From Bufo bufo (Eukaryota; Chordata; Amphibia; Anura; Bufonidae): a stretch of 64,000 nt of DNA. The notes under the pieces were generated by a model. That model had not been told where the DNA came from. It searched no databases and worked only from the letters and a program-made list of their open reading frames with translations. The position numbers and the translations under genes were made by a program. This document shows, in pieces, positions 40,605 through 49,978 of the stretch. The stretch covers positions 6,404,946-6,468,945 of the forward strand of contig NC_053397.1 in assembly GCF_905171765.1 (NCBI RefSeq), given 5' to 3'. Numbering within the stretch: position 1 is the first letter of the stretch; every line of letters begins with the position of its first letter.

Positions 40605-41260
40605 ACTAGGAAAGGGGGGCAAAAGAGTGATAATCCAGCAGTCCGACTGCCCTTAGAACAATGCCAGAAGATGCCAGTAACACATAGGTTAAGAAATGAC
40701 GAGCTCAGAGTCTTGTCTACAAATGCTCGCAGTTTAGGGAATAAGATCAATGAACTTGAGGCTATAATGGCATCTGAGAATATAGATGTAGTGGCTGTTA
40801 CTGAGACGTGGTTCAAGGGGAGTAATGACTGGGATATAACAATACCAGGGTTCTCTCTATACAGGAAAGGGAAAATATATAGACGTTATCTGGTGTGAAA
40901 GTAATGGACCACAGCAGCGGTACCCTTAAGGGAGTAGGTTCGGTCTCCTAAATAGCTAAAAACAGAAGGTGCGGGGACCGCGCTCTAAATAAACAGTTTA
41001 TGTCAGTTATTGAATCCTACAAAGACAGAGAACTGAAGTCTCATCCAGCTACCAGAGGCAGTATTCGCAGAGACGTATTGTTCATACGAAAGAGTTGTAA
41101 TCCACCTCCTACTGGTCCGCAGATCTCGTTATGAGTCACCAGCCACTGATTCCAAACACCGGACCCGAATACCTTCAAGAAGGAACAGAACAGATGGTGC
41201 AATACCCTCGGTATCTTTAAAGGTAAGGGGTTTATTGTACTCAATTTTTAAGTTACAAGC

Positions 41261-41857
41261 ATGCATCATTGGAGACCTCATCCCAAAAAAAAAAAACGTT
41301 TATTTTTAAAAGAGCCCCTAACTGTTAGGAACCGTATTGTACACAGCTATGTGAAATATGACCCTATTACACCTAAACCCCGCAGTGTCTTCACCTGGTG
41401 CGGCTTCTGCCCCTGTTGCAGAAACCGCTCCAGGGAAGAAAAGAAAAAATCTAGAATAGAGGAGATTGTGTCCACCTCCAGAACATCTACACTAACGATA
41501 AAGGGAAATATCTCATGCGAGTCTATGGGAGTCATCTATATGTTGGAGTGCCCTTGTGGGCTCCAATATATAGGTAGAACTCTAAGGAAGCTGAAAGTCC
41601 GGGTGGCAGAGCATATTAGAAATATTAAGAAGGGGCTGGAGACGCATAGTGTCTCAGCCCATTTTAAGAGAGTTCATCAAAAAGATCCTAGTGGTTTGAA
41701 ATTTTGCGGCATAGAATTAGTTAAAAGGTATTGGCGAGGAGGTAATCCCGCCATACAAATCAATAAGAAAGAAGCGCAATGAATATTTGAGATGGACACT
41801 TTACAGCCACAAGGATTAAATATCGAGTGGGATATAAAAGCAGTCTGCATGGCTTGA
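41261..41857 (+). pseudogene. PLE GIY-YIG endonuclease fragment, one nonsense codon
   Basis: The frame enters from the pseudo-LTR junction, so the first ATG is not a true start. CGFCPCCRNRS is the Cys-rich lead, GVIYMLECPCGLQYIGRT the GIY-YIG core, RVAEHIRNI the Arg/His segment and RYWRGGNPA the later box. A TGA at 41780-41782 falls where Arg or Trp is expected; the frame then continues with FEMDTLQPQGLN to TGA 41855-41857. Confidence 0.88.
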
Positions 41858-42148
41858 CGCGTCTGATACTATTACCGTTTTTATATATTTTCATAAATTT
41901 TATATTTACATTTTTATATTTTATATATACACATTTTATAAATTTTGCATATGTGTATTATATGATATTTATATGTTATTGTATATTCTATGTGATTTTA
42001 TGTGTTTGTTTATATTGCACATTTTGTATATGTCTGACATCCGACATTTTTTTGCTTGATTGACACGATATTGGACAACGGAAGTCCGTTTTAGTTCCGG
42101 GGTAGAAGTGATCTTTTACTCGTGGCCTGCAGCGGCGTTTGTACCGCA
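41858..42148 (+). other. AT-rich 3' UTR of the PLE
   Basis: 41880-42030 is dominated by TTTATAT and TTTTATA; no gene. Confidence 0.5.
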
Positions 42149-42185
42149 GCCCCTGAAGAAGCTAATAGCGAAACCCGGGTCGGGC
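42149..42185 (+). ncRNA. Type I hammerhead ribozyme candidate in the PLE pseudo-LTR
   Basis: Stem I: GCCC (42149-42152) pairs with GGGC (42182-42185). Core: CTGAAGA (42153-42159), an additional A, stem II GC/GC with loop TAATA (42161-42169), GAAA (42170-42173). Stem III is minimal (A42173-T42180 with CC/GG inside). Predicted cleavage is after C42181 in GTC. All invariant core bases of CUGANGA...GAAA...UH are present. PLEs are known to encode such minimal hammerheads; the extra A before stem II recurs in the other motif of this window. Confidence 0.72.
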
Positions 42186-43423
42186 AATTCTATGTGCATG
42201 CTTGTAACTTAAAAATTGTGAGTACAATAAACCCCTTACCTTTAAAGATACCGAGGGTATTGCACCATCTGTTCTGTTCCTTCTTGAAGGTATTCGGGTC
42301 CGGTGTTTGGAATCAGTGGCTGTTGACTCATGACGAGATCTGCGGACCAGTAGGAGGTGGATTACAACTCTTTCGTATGAACAATACGTCTCTGCGAATA
42401 CTGCCTCTGGTAGCTGGATGAGACTTCAGTTCTCTGTCTTTGTAGGATTCAATAACTGACATAAACTGTTTATTTAGAGCGCGGTCCCCGCACCTTCTGT
42501 TTTCTCTCTATACAGGAAAAACAGAAGGCAAGAAGGGGGAGGGGTGGCCCTGTATGTAAAAGAACAATTTAGAGTCAGTTTGGGTCACCTTGCAGCTTGA
42601 TAATCATAAGGTAACTTGTGTAGGTGTGATATATAGACCACCTAGCCAAGTCAAAGAATTAGATGATCTACTAGTTGAGGAAATAGCTAAATGACATTGA
42701 AGGGGGAAGTTATCATTATGGGAGACTTCAATCTTCCTGATGTAAACTGGAAAACCAAAATAGCTAGTTCTGCCAGGAGTACAGATATTCTAAATTCCCT
42801 ACTGGGATTATCTCTACAGCAAGTAGTGGAGGAGCCAACCCGGAAGGAGGCCATTTTAGATTTAGTATTCACAAATGGGAATTTGGTATCTGATATTACT
42901 GTAGGGGAAAGCTTGGGATCTAGTGATCACCAGTCAGTGTGGTTTACTATAAGTACAGTGACTGAGTCACACCACACAAAAACAAAAGTTTTAGATTTTA
43001 GAAAAACTGACTTTTTTAAAATTAGATTAGTGGTATACGAGTCCCTATCAGACTGGAACAGTTTTAATGGAGTCCAGGAGAAATGGGACTACTTAAAAGT
43101 GGCACTATTGAAGGCAACATATAATTGCATTAGGCTTATCAGTAAAAGCAAAAAATGGAAGAGACCACTGTGGTACTCAGCAGAAGTGGCCAAAATCATT
43201 AAAAACAAAAAGATAGCATTTAGTAAAAAAACGAGGATGACAGGCAAATTTTGAAGATTAGGCAGAGAGAGGCCAAACAAGTTATAAGAGCTTCTAAAGC
43301 ACAGGCAGAAGAGAAATTAGCTCAGTCAGGGAAAAAAGCGAGAAGGCATTCTTCATATACATAAATGAAAAAAGGAAATTAAAACAAGGAATTACCAAAT
43401 TAGAAACAAAAGAAGGAAGGTAT

Positions 43424-44397
43424 ATGGAAGAAGATAAAGAACTAGCTGACTGCCTCAATGAATACTTCTGTTCAGTTTTTACAAAGGAAAATGAAGGAAA
43501 AGGACCTCAGTTAGGAAGGAAGACTAATGAATCTTTGGATGCATGTGTCTTTACAGAGGAAGAGGTTCTGAGTCAGCTGTCTAAAATTAATACAAATAAG
43601 TCACAGGGGCCTGATGGGATACACCCAAAGCTATTAAAAGAGCTCAGCGGTGAACTAGCAAAACCATTAACAGATTTATTTAACCAATCACTGGTAACAG
43701 GAGTCATCCCAAAAGATTGGAAATTAGCAAATGTTGTGCCCATTCACAAGAAAGGTAGTAGGGAGGAATCGGGCAACTATAGGCCAGTAAGCCTGACATC
43801 AATAGTGGGGAAATTAATGGAAACCATACTTAAGGAGAGGATTGTGGAACATCTAAAATCCCATGGATTGAAAGATGAAAAACAGCATGGGTTTACTTCA
43901 GGGAGATCATGTCAAACTAATCTTATTGATTTTTTTGATTGGGTGACTAAAATAATAGATGGCGGAGGTGCAGTAGACATCGCTTATCTGGACTTTAGTA
44001 AGGCTTTTGATACTGTCCCACATAGAAGGCTTATCAATAAATTGCAGTCTTTGGGCTTGGACTCCCATATTGTTGAATGGATTAGGCAGTGGCTGAGGGA
44101 CAGACAACAGAGGGTTGTAGTCAATGGAGTATATTCAGACCAAGGTCTTGTCACCAGTGGGGTATCTCAGGGATCTGTTCTGGGACCCATATTGTTTAAT
44201 ATTTTTATCAGCGAAATTGCAGAAGGCCTCGATGGTAAGGTTTGTCTTATTGCTGATGACACAAAGATTTGTAACAGGGTTGATGTTCCTGGAGGGATAC
44301 ACCAAATGGAAAAGGATTTAGGAAAACTAGAGGAATGGTCAAAAATCTGGCAACTAAAATGTAATGTTGATAAGTGCAAGATAATGCACCTGGGGTA
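43424..44397 (+). pseudogene. CR1 ORF2 reverse transcriptase, truncated
   Basis: 324 open codons: NKSQGPDGIHPKLLKEL, WKLANVVPIHKKG, NYRPVSLTSIVGK, DIAYLDFSKAFDTVPH (catalytic Asp), GVSQGSVLGPILFNIF and LIADDTKIC (catalytic DD). It ends at KCKIMHLG, the conserved thumb boundary, where the unrelated repeat begins; the C-terminal domain and 3' UTR are missing. Confidence 0.92.
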
Positions 44398-44398
44398 A

Positions 44399-45566
44399 GG
44401 TGACCAAAAAATTGGTTGTTTTGGCACTGTTTTTATTTACTTGTTTTTACAGCATTCACCTGAGGGGTTAGGTCATGTGATATTTTTATAGAACAGATCA
44501 TTATGGATGTGGCAAAACACAATATGTATACTTTTTCTTATTCATTTAAATTTTACACAATAATAGCATTTTTTAAACCAAACAAAATTATGTTTTAGTG
44601 TCTCTATAGTCTGAGAGCCTTAGCTTTATTTTTTTGCTGATTGTCTTAAGTAGGATCAAATTTTTTTTTATAGAGCAAGTTGTTACAGGCACGGCGATGC
44701 CTAATATGTATACTTTTTTTATTTATTTCACTTTAACACAAAAATTGCATTTTTGAAACAAAAAAAATGTTTTAGTGTCTCCATATTCTGAGAGCTATAT
44801 TTATTTTTTATTTTTTGGGCAATTGTTTTATGTAGGGGCTAATTTTTAGCAGGATGAGGTGACTTTTATTCGTATAATTTTGGTGGACATACGCCTTTTT
44901 GATCGCTTGGTGTTGCACTTTTTGTGATGTAAGGTGATAAAAATAGCTTTTTTTTACACTGTTTTTATTTTTTATGGTGTTTATCGATTGGGGTGGATCA
45001 TGTAATATATTTATAGAGCCAGTCATTACGGACGCGGCAATACCTAATATGTGTGTGTTTTCTTTTTTTTTCTATTTTTTATTATAAATTCAGGGGAAAG
45101 GGGTGTATTTTTCTATTTTTACTTGAAACTTTATTTTATTTATTAAAAACACTATTTTAAATTTTATTTCTGTCCCACTTTGGGACTTCAACTTTTGCGG
45201 GTCTGATCCCCTCTGCAATGCATTACAATACATCTGTATTCTAATGCATTTCCTGTTAGTGTATAACACTGAGTCATACACGAACAGGTTGCCTAGGAGA
45301 CGGGCCTGAGGCTGGATCTCCTCGACCCCCTGTAGAAGGCAGGTCCTGATGCCGTGCAAGACATTGAGCAGCCTCTGCAAGGCATCGGCCTGCCTTATCA
45401 CCCAACGGGTCCCCGCCACAGCAGCCCGGGGAGCCGATGGGCTCCCTCACCCGCCGCAAATACTTTCGCTTTTACAGCAATGCCGGCGGATACAGCAGGA
45501 GCCCGGCTATCAGGGACTTGCCGCCATGACGTACTATTACGTCATATGTCGGGATAGGGTTAAAGG
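44399..45566 (-). repeat. Dispersed repeat with ~345-bp tandem units, copy 2 (inverted)
   Basis: Reverse orientation of 36262-37600: CCTAATATGTATACTTTTT (44698), GCAATACCTAATATG (45037) and CTATTTTTATAGAACAG phrases recur. Terminal part 45230-45566 has TGACGTACTATTACGTCATATGTCGGGA and ends AGGGTTAAAG, the complement of the left border of copy 1. It truncates the CR1 reverse transcriptase at 44397. Confidence 0.72.
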
Positions 45567-46195
45567 GTTAGTGCAGGATTTTTATATTACTGGCCCATCC
45601 TCAGGACCCCCCCCCACACACACACAAATCGGCCCTAGCTCAGTGCCGTCCATTGTGCAGCACTGCTCCCATTGCCTTCAACAGTGTGACCTTGCGCAAA
45701 GTGACGAATGATTTGCCTTAATTGGCCAATCAAGTCATACATGGGAAATTATAGTTGTGGGTTGGCAAAAAAGTCCAACATTGCATATGATTTTTTTCTG
45801 GCAGACAGTATTCTGCTGTCGGCCATCGCAGTCAATAGTACGCCTGGCATTTAAAAACAATGGTCAGCAGGCGGTCATTTCAGTCGAATTCCATCTTAGG
45901 TGTATGGCCAGCATTTTTGTAAATAAAACTAGCCGTAAGAGAAGTCACGTACTTGTATAAACCTTGTTTTACATCATTTGCAGTTCTTACATCAATGCAG
46001 CTATTAGTGCGAAGAATCCAGGTTTAGGTCCTGGCCGTCACGGCTCCTGCCAGAGTCATATCTCTATATGCTTTTATCCTGCTGCCCAATATACATGTGG
46101 GTGTTCTGGAGTTTCCATTGCATCAAATGTACTTTAAGCCACACCTAGCATATATGCTGCAAGTTTTCTGCAGTGACTTGTGTGCTTTCAATCTG
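45567..46195. other. Anonymous non-coding sequence
   Basis: A (CA)-rich short run at 45610-45626 and TTAAAGGGTTAGTGC at 45562 (T2-like). No gene. Confidence 0.4.
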
Positions 46196-46199
46196 TTTT

Positions 46200-46512
46200 A
46201 GGGCTCATGTACATAAACGTATTTTTCTTTCCGTGTCCGTTTCGTTTTATTTTGCGGACTGTATGCGGAACTCTTCATTTCAATGGGTATGCGAGAAAAA
46301 TGGAAGCTACTCCGTTTCCATATGTCTATTCTGCAAATAAATAGAACTTGTCCTATTCATGTCCGCATAACGGACAAGGATAGTACTGTTCTATTAGGGG
46401 CCAGCTGTTCCGTTCCGCAAAATACGGATGCACACGGATGTCATCTATATATTTTGCGGATCTGTTTTTTGCGGACCACAAAATACATACGGTCGTGTGC
46501 ATGAGCCTTTAT
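46200..46512. mobile_element. MITE with GGCTCATG ends
   Basis: AGGGCTCATGTACATAAACG at the left and the complement CGTGTGCATGAGCCTTT at the right; TTTTGCGGA / TCCGCAAAA phrases are inverted inside. Target duplication not clear. Confidence 0.6.
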
Positions 46513-46778
46513 ACAGGCAGCGAAGTGGGTGAGATTTATAAACAATCTCATCCAGACTCTGTGCCTACAGTGAAAGCCGCACATAACGACCCGCGGTGCC
46601 GATTTACAATATGTAGCTTGTCAAATTCTAAAGAGATTGCTGTGGATTTCACCCTTTTCGGCGCATTTGAGGTCTCCAGGAAGTTCCCAGTTTCTGGATC
46701 TCTCCAGATGTCACTTCATAGGTGTCTCTTTGACAGGTGAGAATATATCAGCACTATTTGGATGCATCCTGAGGTTCA
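46513..46778. other. 3' flank of the olfactory receptor gene
   Basis: No coding motif. The receptor's minus-strand transcript would continue here; no clear AATAAA is seen within 250 bp. Confidence 0.4.
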
Positions 46779-47762
46779 TCAAGATGAGAGACATTTTAAG
46801 CACCTTTTCACTATGGCGTCTATGGCTCCCAGGACCTGCTTGTTTCTCAAACTGTAAACTAGAGGGTTTAACATTGGGACCAGAGCGGTGTAAATGAGGG
46901 ACAGCACCTTATCTTGTTCCTGGGAATGCAGTGACTCTGGGATCATATAGGAGCTGAGTGACACACCATAGAATAATACCACTATGGTGAGATGGGATGA
47001 GCAGCTGGAGAACGCCTTGACTCTCCCAGTTGAGCTACGTATCATTAGAATTGTAGTGATTATACAGGTATAAGACATTAATATCATGACGAAAGGTATT
47101 ACTCCCAAAAATACACATCCAACAGCCACCAGCATCTCAATGGTGGTAATGTCATCACTGGAGAGCGCTATCATGGTCTTCAGGTCACAGAAGAAATGGT
47201 TAATGTTGTGGGAATAGCAGAAGGATAAATGTGAGACCAACACAGCATGAATCAGTGCATTCAGAAACCCCATGAGCCAGGGCAATGAGAATAATCCGAC
47301 ACACATATCCTTGTTCATGATGGTAGTATAACGCAAAGGGACACAGATGGCCACATAGCGGTCATACGCCATGGAGCTTAGAAGTAGAAATTCCGTCCCG
47401 ACACAAAACGTAAAGAGGAACATTTGTGCAATGCATTCAGGGAACAATATTCTGGTGTCAGAGGTTATTGTAATGGCTAAAAGCTTTGGTAAAGTAGAAG
47501 AAACGTAAATAATGTCCTCAACTGAGAGGTTACACAGGAAGTAGTACATAGGTGTGTGCAGCTGAGGGGTGGTGTACACCAGACCAGTAAAGATCAGGTT
47601 CCCCAACACCGTTAATAAAAACATTACTACTGTCCCACTGAAAAGCACTGGCTGGAAAGCATCAGGGAGAGAGAAAACTGAGAGGTGAAATTCACTCTGG
47701 GCTGTGCAGTTTGTCAAATATTCCTTCATCCTGCAGGTGAAACTCCAAAACAGCCTAATCAT
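46779..47762 (-). CDS. Olfactory receptor, intact single-exon gene
   Basis: An odorant-binding rhodopsin-like GPCR of the sensory neuron membrane. 327 codons from the outermost ATG; the better start is Met12 (47729), giving 316 residues with a short N-terminus and the glycosylation sequon NCT, the usual layout. Landmarks (numbering from 47762): GN in TM1 (54-55), LHTPMYYFLCNLS (69-80), C110 and C192 for the conserved disulfide, MAYDRYVAIC (131-140), SY (230-231), KAFSSCSSHLTIV (249-261) in TM6, PMLNPLVYSLRN (296-307) in TM7. No frame break or missing motif. Typically coupled to the olfactory G protein (G-alpha-olf). Upstream non-coding exon(s), usual for this family, cannot be seen. Confidence 0.96.
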   Translation of the reverse strand: MIRLFWSFTCRMKEYLTNCTAQSEFHLSVFSLPDAFQPVLFSGTVVMFLLTVLGNLIFTGLVYTTPQLHTPMYYFLCNLSVEDIIYVSSTLPKLLAITITSDTRILFPECIAQMFLFTFCVGTEFLLLSSMAYDRYVAICVPLRYTTIMNKDMCVGLFSLPWLMGFLNALIHAVLVSHLSFCYSHNINHFFCDLKTMIALSSDDITTIEMLVAVGCVFLGVIPFVMILMSYTCIITTILMIRSSTGRVKAFSSCSSHLTIVVLFYGVSLSSYMIPESLHSQEQDKVLSLIYTALVPMLNPLVYSLRNKQVLGAIDAIVKRCLKCLSS

Positions 47763-48087
47763 AGCTCAAGACCAACGTGATTAGATCATAGTTTCTCTAG
47801 GTCTCCAGCAGAGCAATAGAGCTTTAAATCTGCTAATAATAAGATACCTCTGCTGACTCTGCACCAGTCTAAACAGCAAAGCTTATTCAGCTGCAGAAAA
47901 CAGTGTCAGCCTATTGTGTCTATTTTGTTATATATTAATAGACACTGAATAACAACCTCCAAAATTTAAATGTGTGAACACATAATGACCACTGGAAAGT
48001 CCAAGGCAGCAGAAAGAAAACAGAAAGCTCATGTTAGATTCATTTCAAACTGTTCATATTCATTTCAATGAAGGCATATACGTATAT
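47763..48087. other. 5' flank of the olfactory receptor gene
   Basis: AT-rich. No TATA or Olf/EBF-like site convincing enough to call. A splice acceptor for the coding exon may lie within 100 bp (CTGCAG at about 47747 in antisense context is inside the ORF). Confidence 0.35.
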
Positions 48088-48089
48088 AC

Positions 48090-48860
48090 AGTACTGTGCA
48101 AAGGTAAAAATGCTGCAAAGTGAGAATGCTTTAAAAAATAGAAGTGTTAATAGATGGCTACTAATTTATTCTGCAGCAGGACAATGGCCTCAAACACCCA
48201 GTCAATGTCATTAAAGGGGTTATCCAAGTTATGTATATTGATGACTTATCCTCAGGCTAGGTCGTCAGTATCAGATCGGCGGGGGTGCCAGGTGTCAGAC
48301 CCCTGCTGATCAGCTGGTTGAAGAGAAGGCCGCGGGCCGTGCCAATGCAGCCTTCCCTTCATTGTTTACCTGCTCGTCATTGACATCTCAACAGTGAGCA
48401 GTGTAATTACATGAAGCTTCAATGGGACAGCTCTGTAGCATACACTTGTCTAGGAAGAAGCCGTCCCATTGAAGTGAATTGACATCTGCTCACTGCTGCG
48501 ATGTCGGCGGGTAGTCTGTGCTGGCACGGCATGCTGCCTTCTTTTCAACCAGCTGATCACCAGGGGTGTCGAACCCCCACTGATCTAATATTGATGACCT
48601 AAAAATAAAAATATCCTGGGAAAACCCCTTTAAGAACTATCTTCAGGATAAAGACATCTCAATATCATTCAGTCTCTCTGGGATTCCATGTCTACATCCA
48701 TAGAAGATCTGAGCTTAGTTCTGCAAGATATCAGGAGATATCAAGTGTGCCTAGGAGAAGGTAAAGGGTGGTGACACCAATAGTGATTGGATTTACATTT
48801 CTCTTTTGTTTATTCACATTGAATTTTGTTCATTCTCCACTACTGCCTGCACAGTTCTGT
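48090..48860 (+). mobile_element. Tc1-type remnant interrupted by a T2 MITE
   Basis: Left terminus ACAGTACTGTGCAAAGGTAA (48090) is a Tc1 type. After that, LQQDNGLKHPVNVIKN, split by the MITE, is the second catalytic-Asp region of a Tc1/mariner transposase; the rest has stops. No right terminus. Confidence 0.6.
48211..48633. mobile_element. T2-type MITE, 423 bp
   Basis: TTAAAGGGGTTATCC at the left and CCTGGGAAAACCCCTTTAA at the right, with TTAA duplicated. The interior has complementary arms (TTGATGACTTATCCTCAGG; CAGCTGATCA-CAGGGG repeated inverted). It sits in codons of the Tc1 remnant. Confidence 0.93.
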
Positions 48861-49262
48861 TATTGTATATATCTGGCAAATATAGGATACAGTAGCAAAT
48901 ATAGGATACCAGACCAGATGGGCTAGCCTATAACCTGCACACATCTGTGAGCCTTTGATGCCTTGACTCTGCATCTGGGTCACCGCCTGTTCTTCCTTGG
49001 GGTGCTTCTGGTAGGTCATTACCACTGTGTACAGGGAACACCCCACTGGACCGGCCACCCTGGACATGTTCTCACCAAGTCATCACAATTTGGCCCTTGT
49101 CAGCATTGCTCAGATGCTTACGTGCCAGTTTTTCTTGTTTCCAACTTATCAAGTTCAAGAACTGTCTGACATATCCCACCCCTGACAGGAGCCATGATGA
49201 CAGGAGACCAGTGTATTTTACTTCACCTGTCAGTGGTATTAATGTTATGACGGATCGGTGTA
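48840..49262 (-). pseudogene. Tc1 transposase N-terminal remnant
   Basis: The minus strand starts at CACCGATCCGTCATAACATTA (49262 down), a Tc1 terminus, and continues to VAGPVGCSLYTVVMTYQKH (49060-48995), a helix-turn-helix of the GCS-Y-VV-TYQK type. It then becomes degenerate. Catalytic part missing. Confidence 0.75.
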
Positions 49263-49976
49263 AATTGAAAATATCAGATGTGTTTCTCCAAAAATTTTAG
49301 CAGCCATTGCACAGATAACGTATTATTACGTCATCAAACCATCTATAATTGTATCAAAGCATCCATTCATTTTATTTATTTTTTTAAACATTAAAATATA
49401 AACATTTTTTTTACATAGATTTGTATTATACTTACATAATGACTGTAATCTGGTTAATAGAAGTTAATCAGATTATTGATTTATTTTACTCTTCTATCCC
49501 AGGCTTGTTTTTATGTTCATAAGACAGGACTTCAGTAAATTTACTTTGTGACACTGTAAAAATACAAATATCATCAATAATTTTATATCATTATTTACTC
49601 CTTTTGCATAAATAATTGCTTACAAAAGCAGAATAATAATTTATTGTGAAATTAAAATTAGTCCAGTCAAATTTCAAATTGTTTAGAAAAATAATTGGTC
49701 GACATTAGACAATGTCAGAGAGTCTCGACTCTGATTCTTGGCTCAGCAGCTAGTATTTGTAATGTTCAAGAGACCCAGGATTTCCACCAGGGGATTATTA
49801 GTGACTAGCAGCACAGGGGCAGCTGGCATCTGTGAACGTCTTCATTATGTCTGTCCCATAACAATTACGCTTCATTTGTATTTTGTTAGGAGATTCATTT
49901 TGCAGAAGTTTATATCCATGATTGATATATGGAACTTTTCATGATTTTAGTTCTTTTCTGTTGCAATATCTTAAAG
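49263..49976. other. AT-rich anonymous sequence
   Basis: Long A/T tracts, no feature recognised. Confidence 0.45.
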
Positions 49977-49978
49977 TA

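Larger units (their letters stand above)
40869..42501 (+). mobile_element. Penelope-like element with inverted pseudo-LTR arm and hammerhead ribozyme
   Basis: Bounded by the 18-bp duplication noted under CR1. 40961-41265 is the inverted copy of 42195-42501 (about 305 bp, very few mismatches). Between them lie a 5'-truncated ORF with GIY-YIG endonuclease (41261-41857), a 3' UTR and the ribozyme (42149-42185). This repeats the inverted-arm plan of the PLE at 1-5335. Confidence 0.9.
40671..43254 (+). pseudogene. CR1 ORF2 endonuclease region, interrupted
   Basis: ELRVLSTNARSLGNKINELE (40698-40755), then TETWF (catalytic Glu) and IPGFSLYRK up to the PLE insertion. It resumes with LYRK, GGGVALYV (42535), then after stops IIMGDFNLPDVNW (42713), LDLVFTN and SSDHQSVWF (SDH motif, 42921). 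Frame breaks lie at 42596-42690 and 43252. All APE-endonuclease landmarks are visible but the ORF is dead. Confidence 0.88.
40507..44397 (+). mobile_element. CR1-type LINE, interrupted by a PLE, 3' end missing
   Basis: 5' part 40507-40868 and 3' part 42520-44397 are joined by an 18-bp target duplication (TTCTCTCTATACAGGAAA at 40851-40868 and 42502-42519) around a PLE. ORF1 tail, endonuclease and reverse transcriptase follow in order. It is truncated at 44397 by the ~345-bp-unit repeat. Confidence 0.9.
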
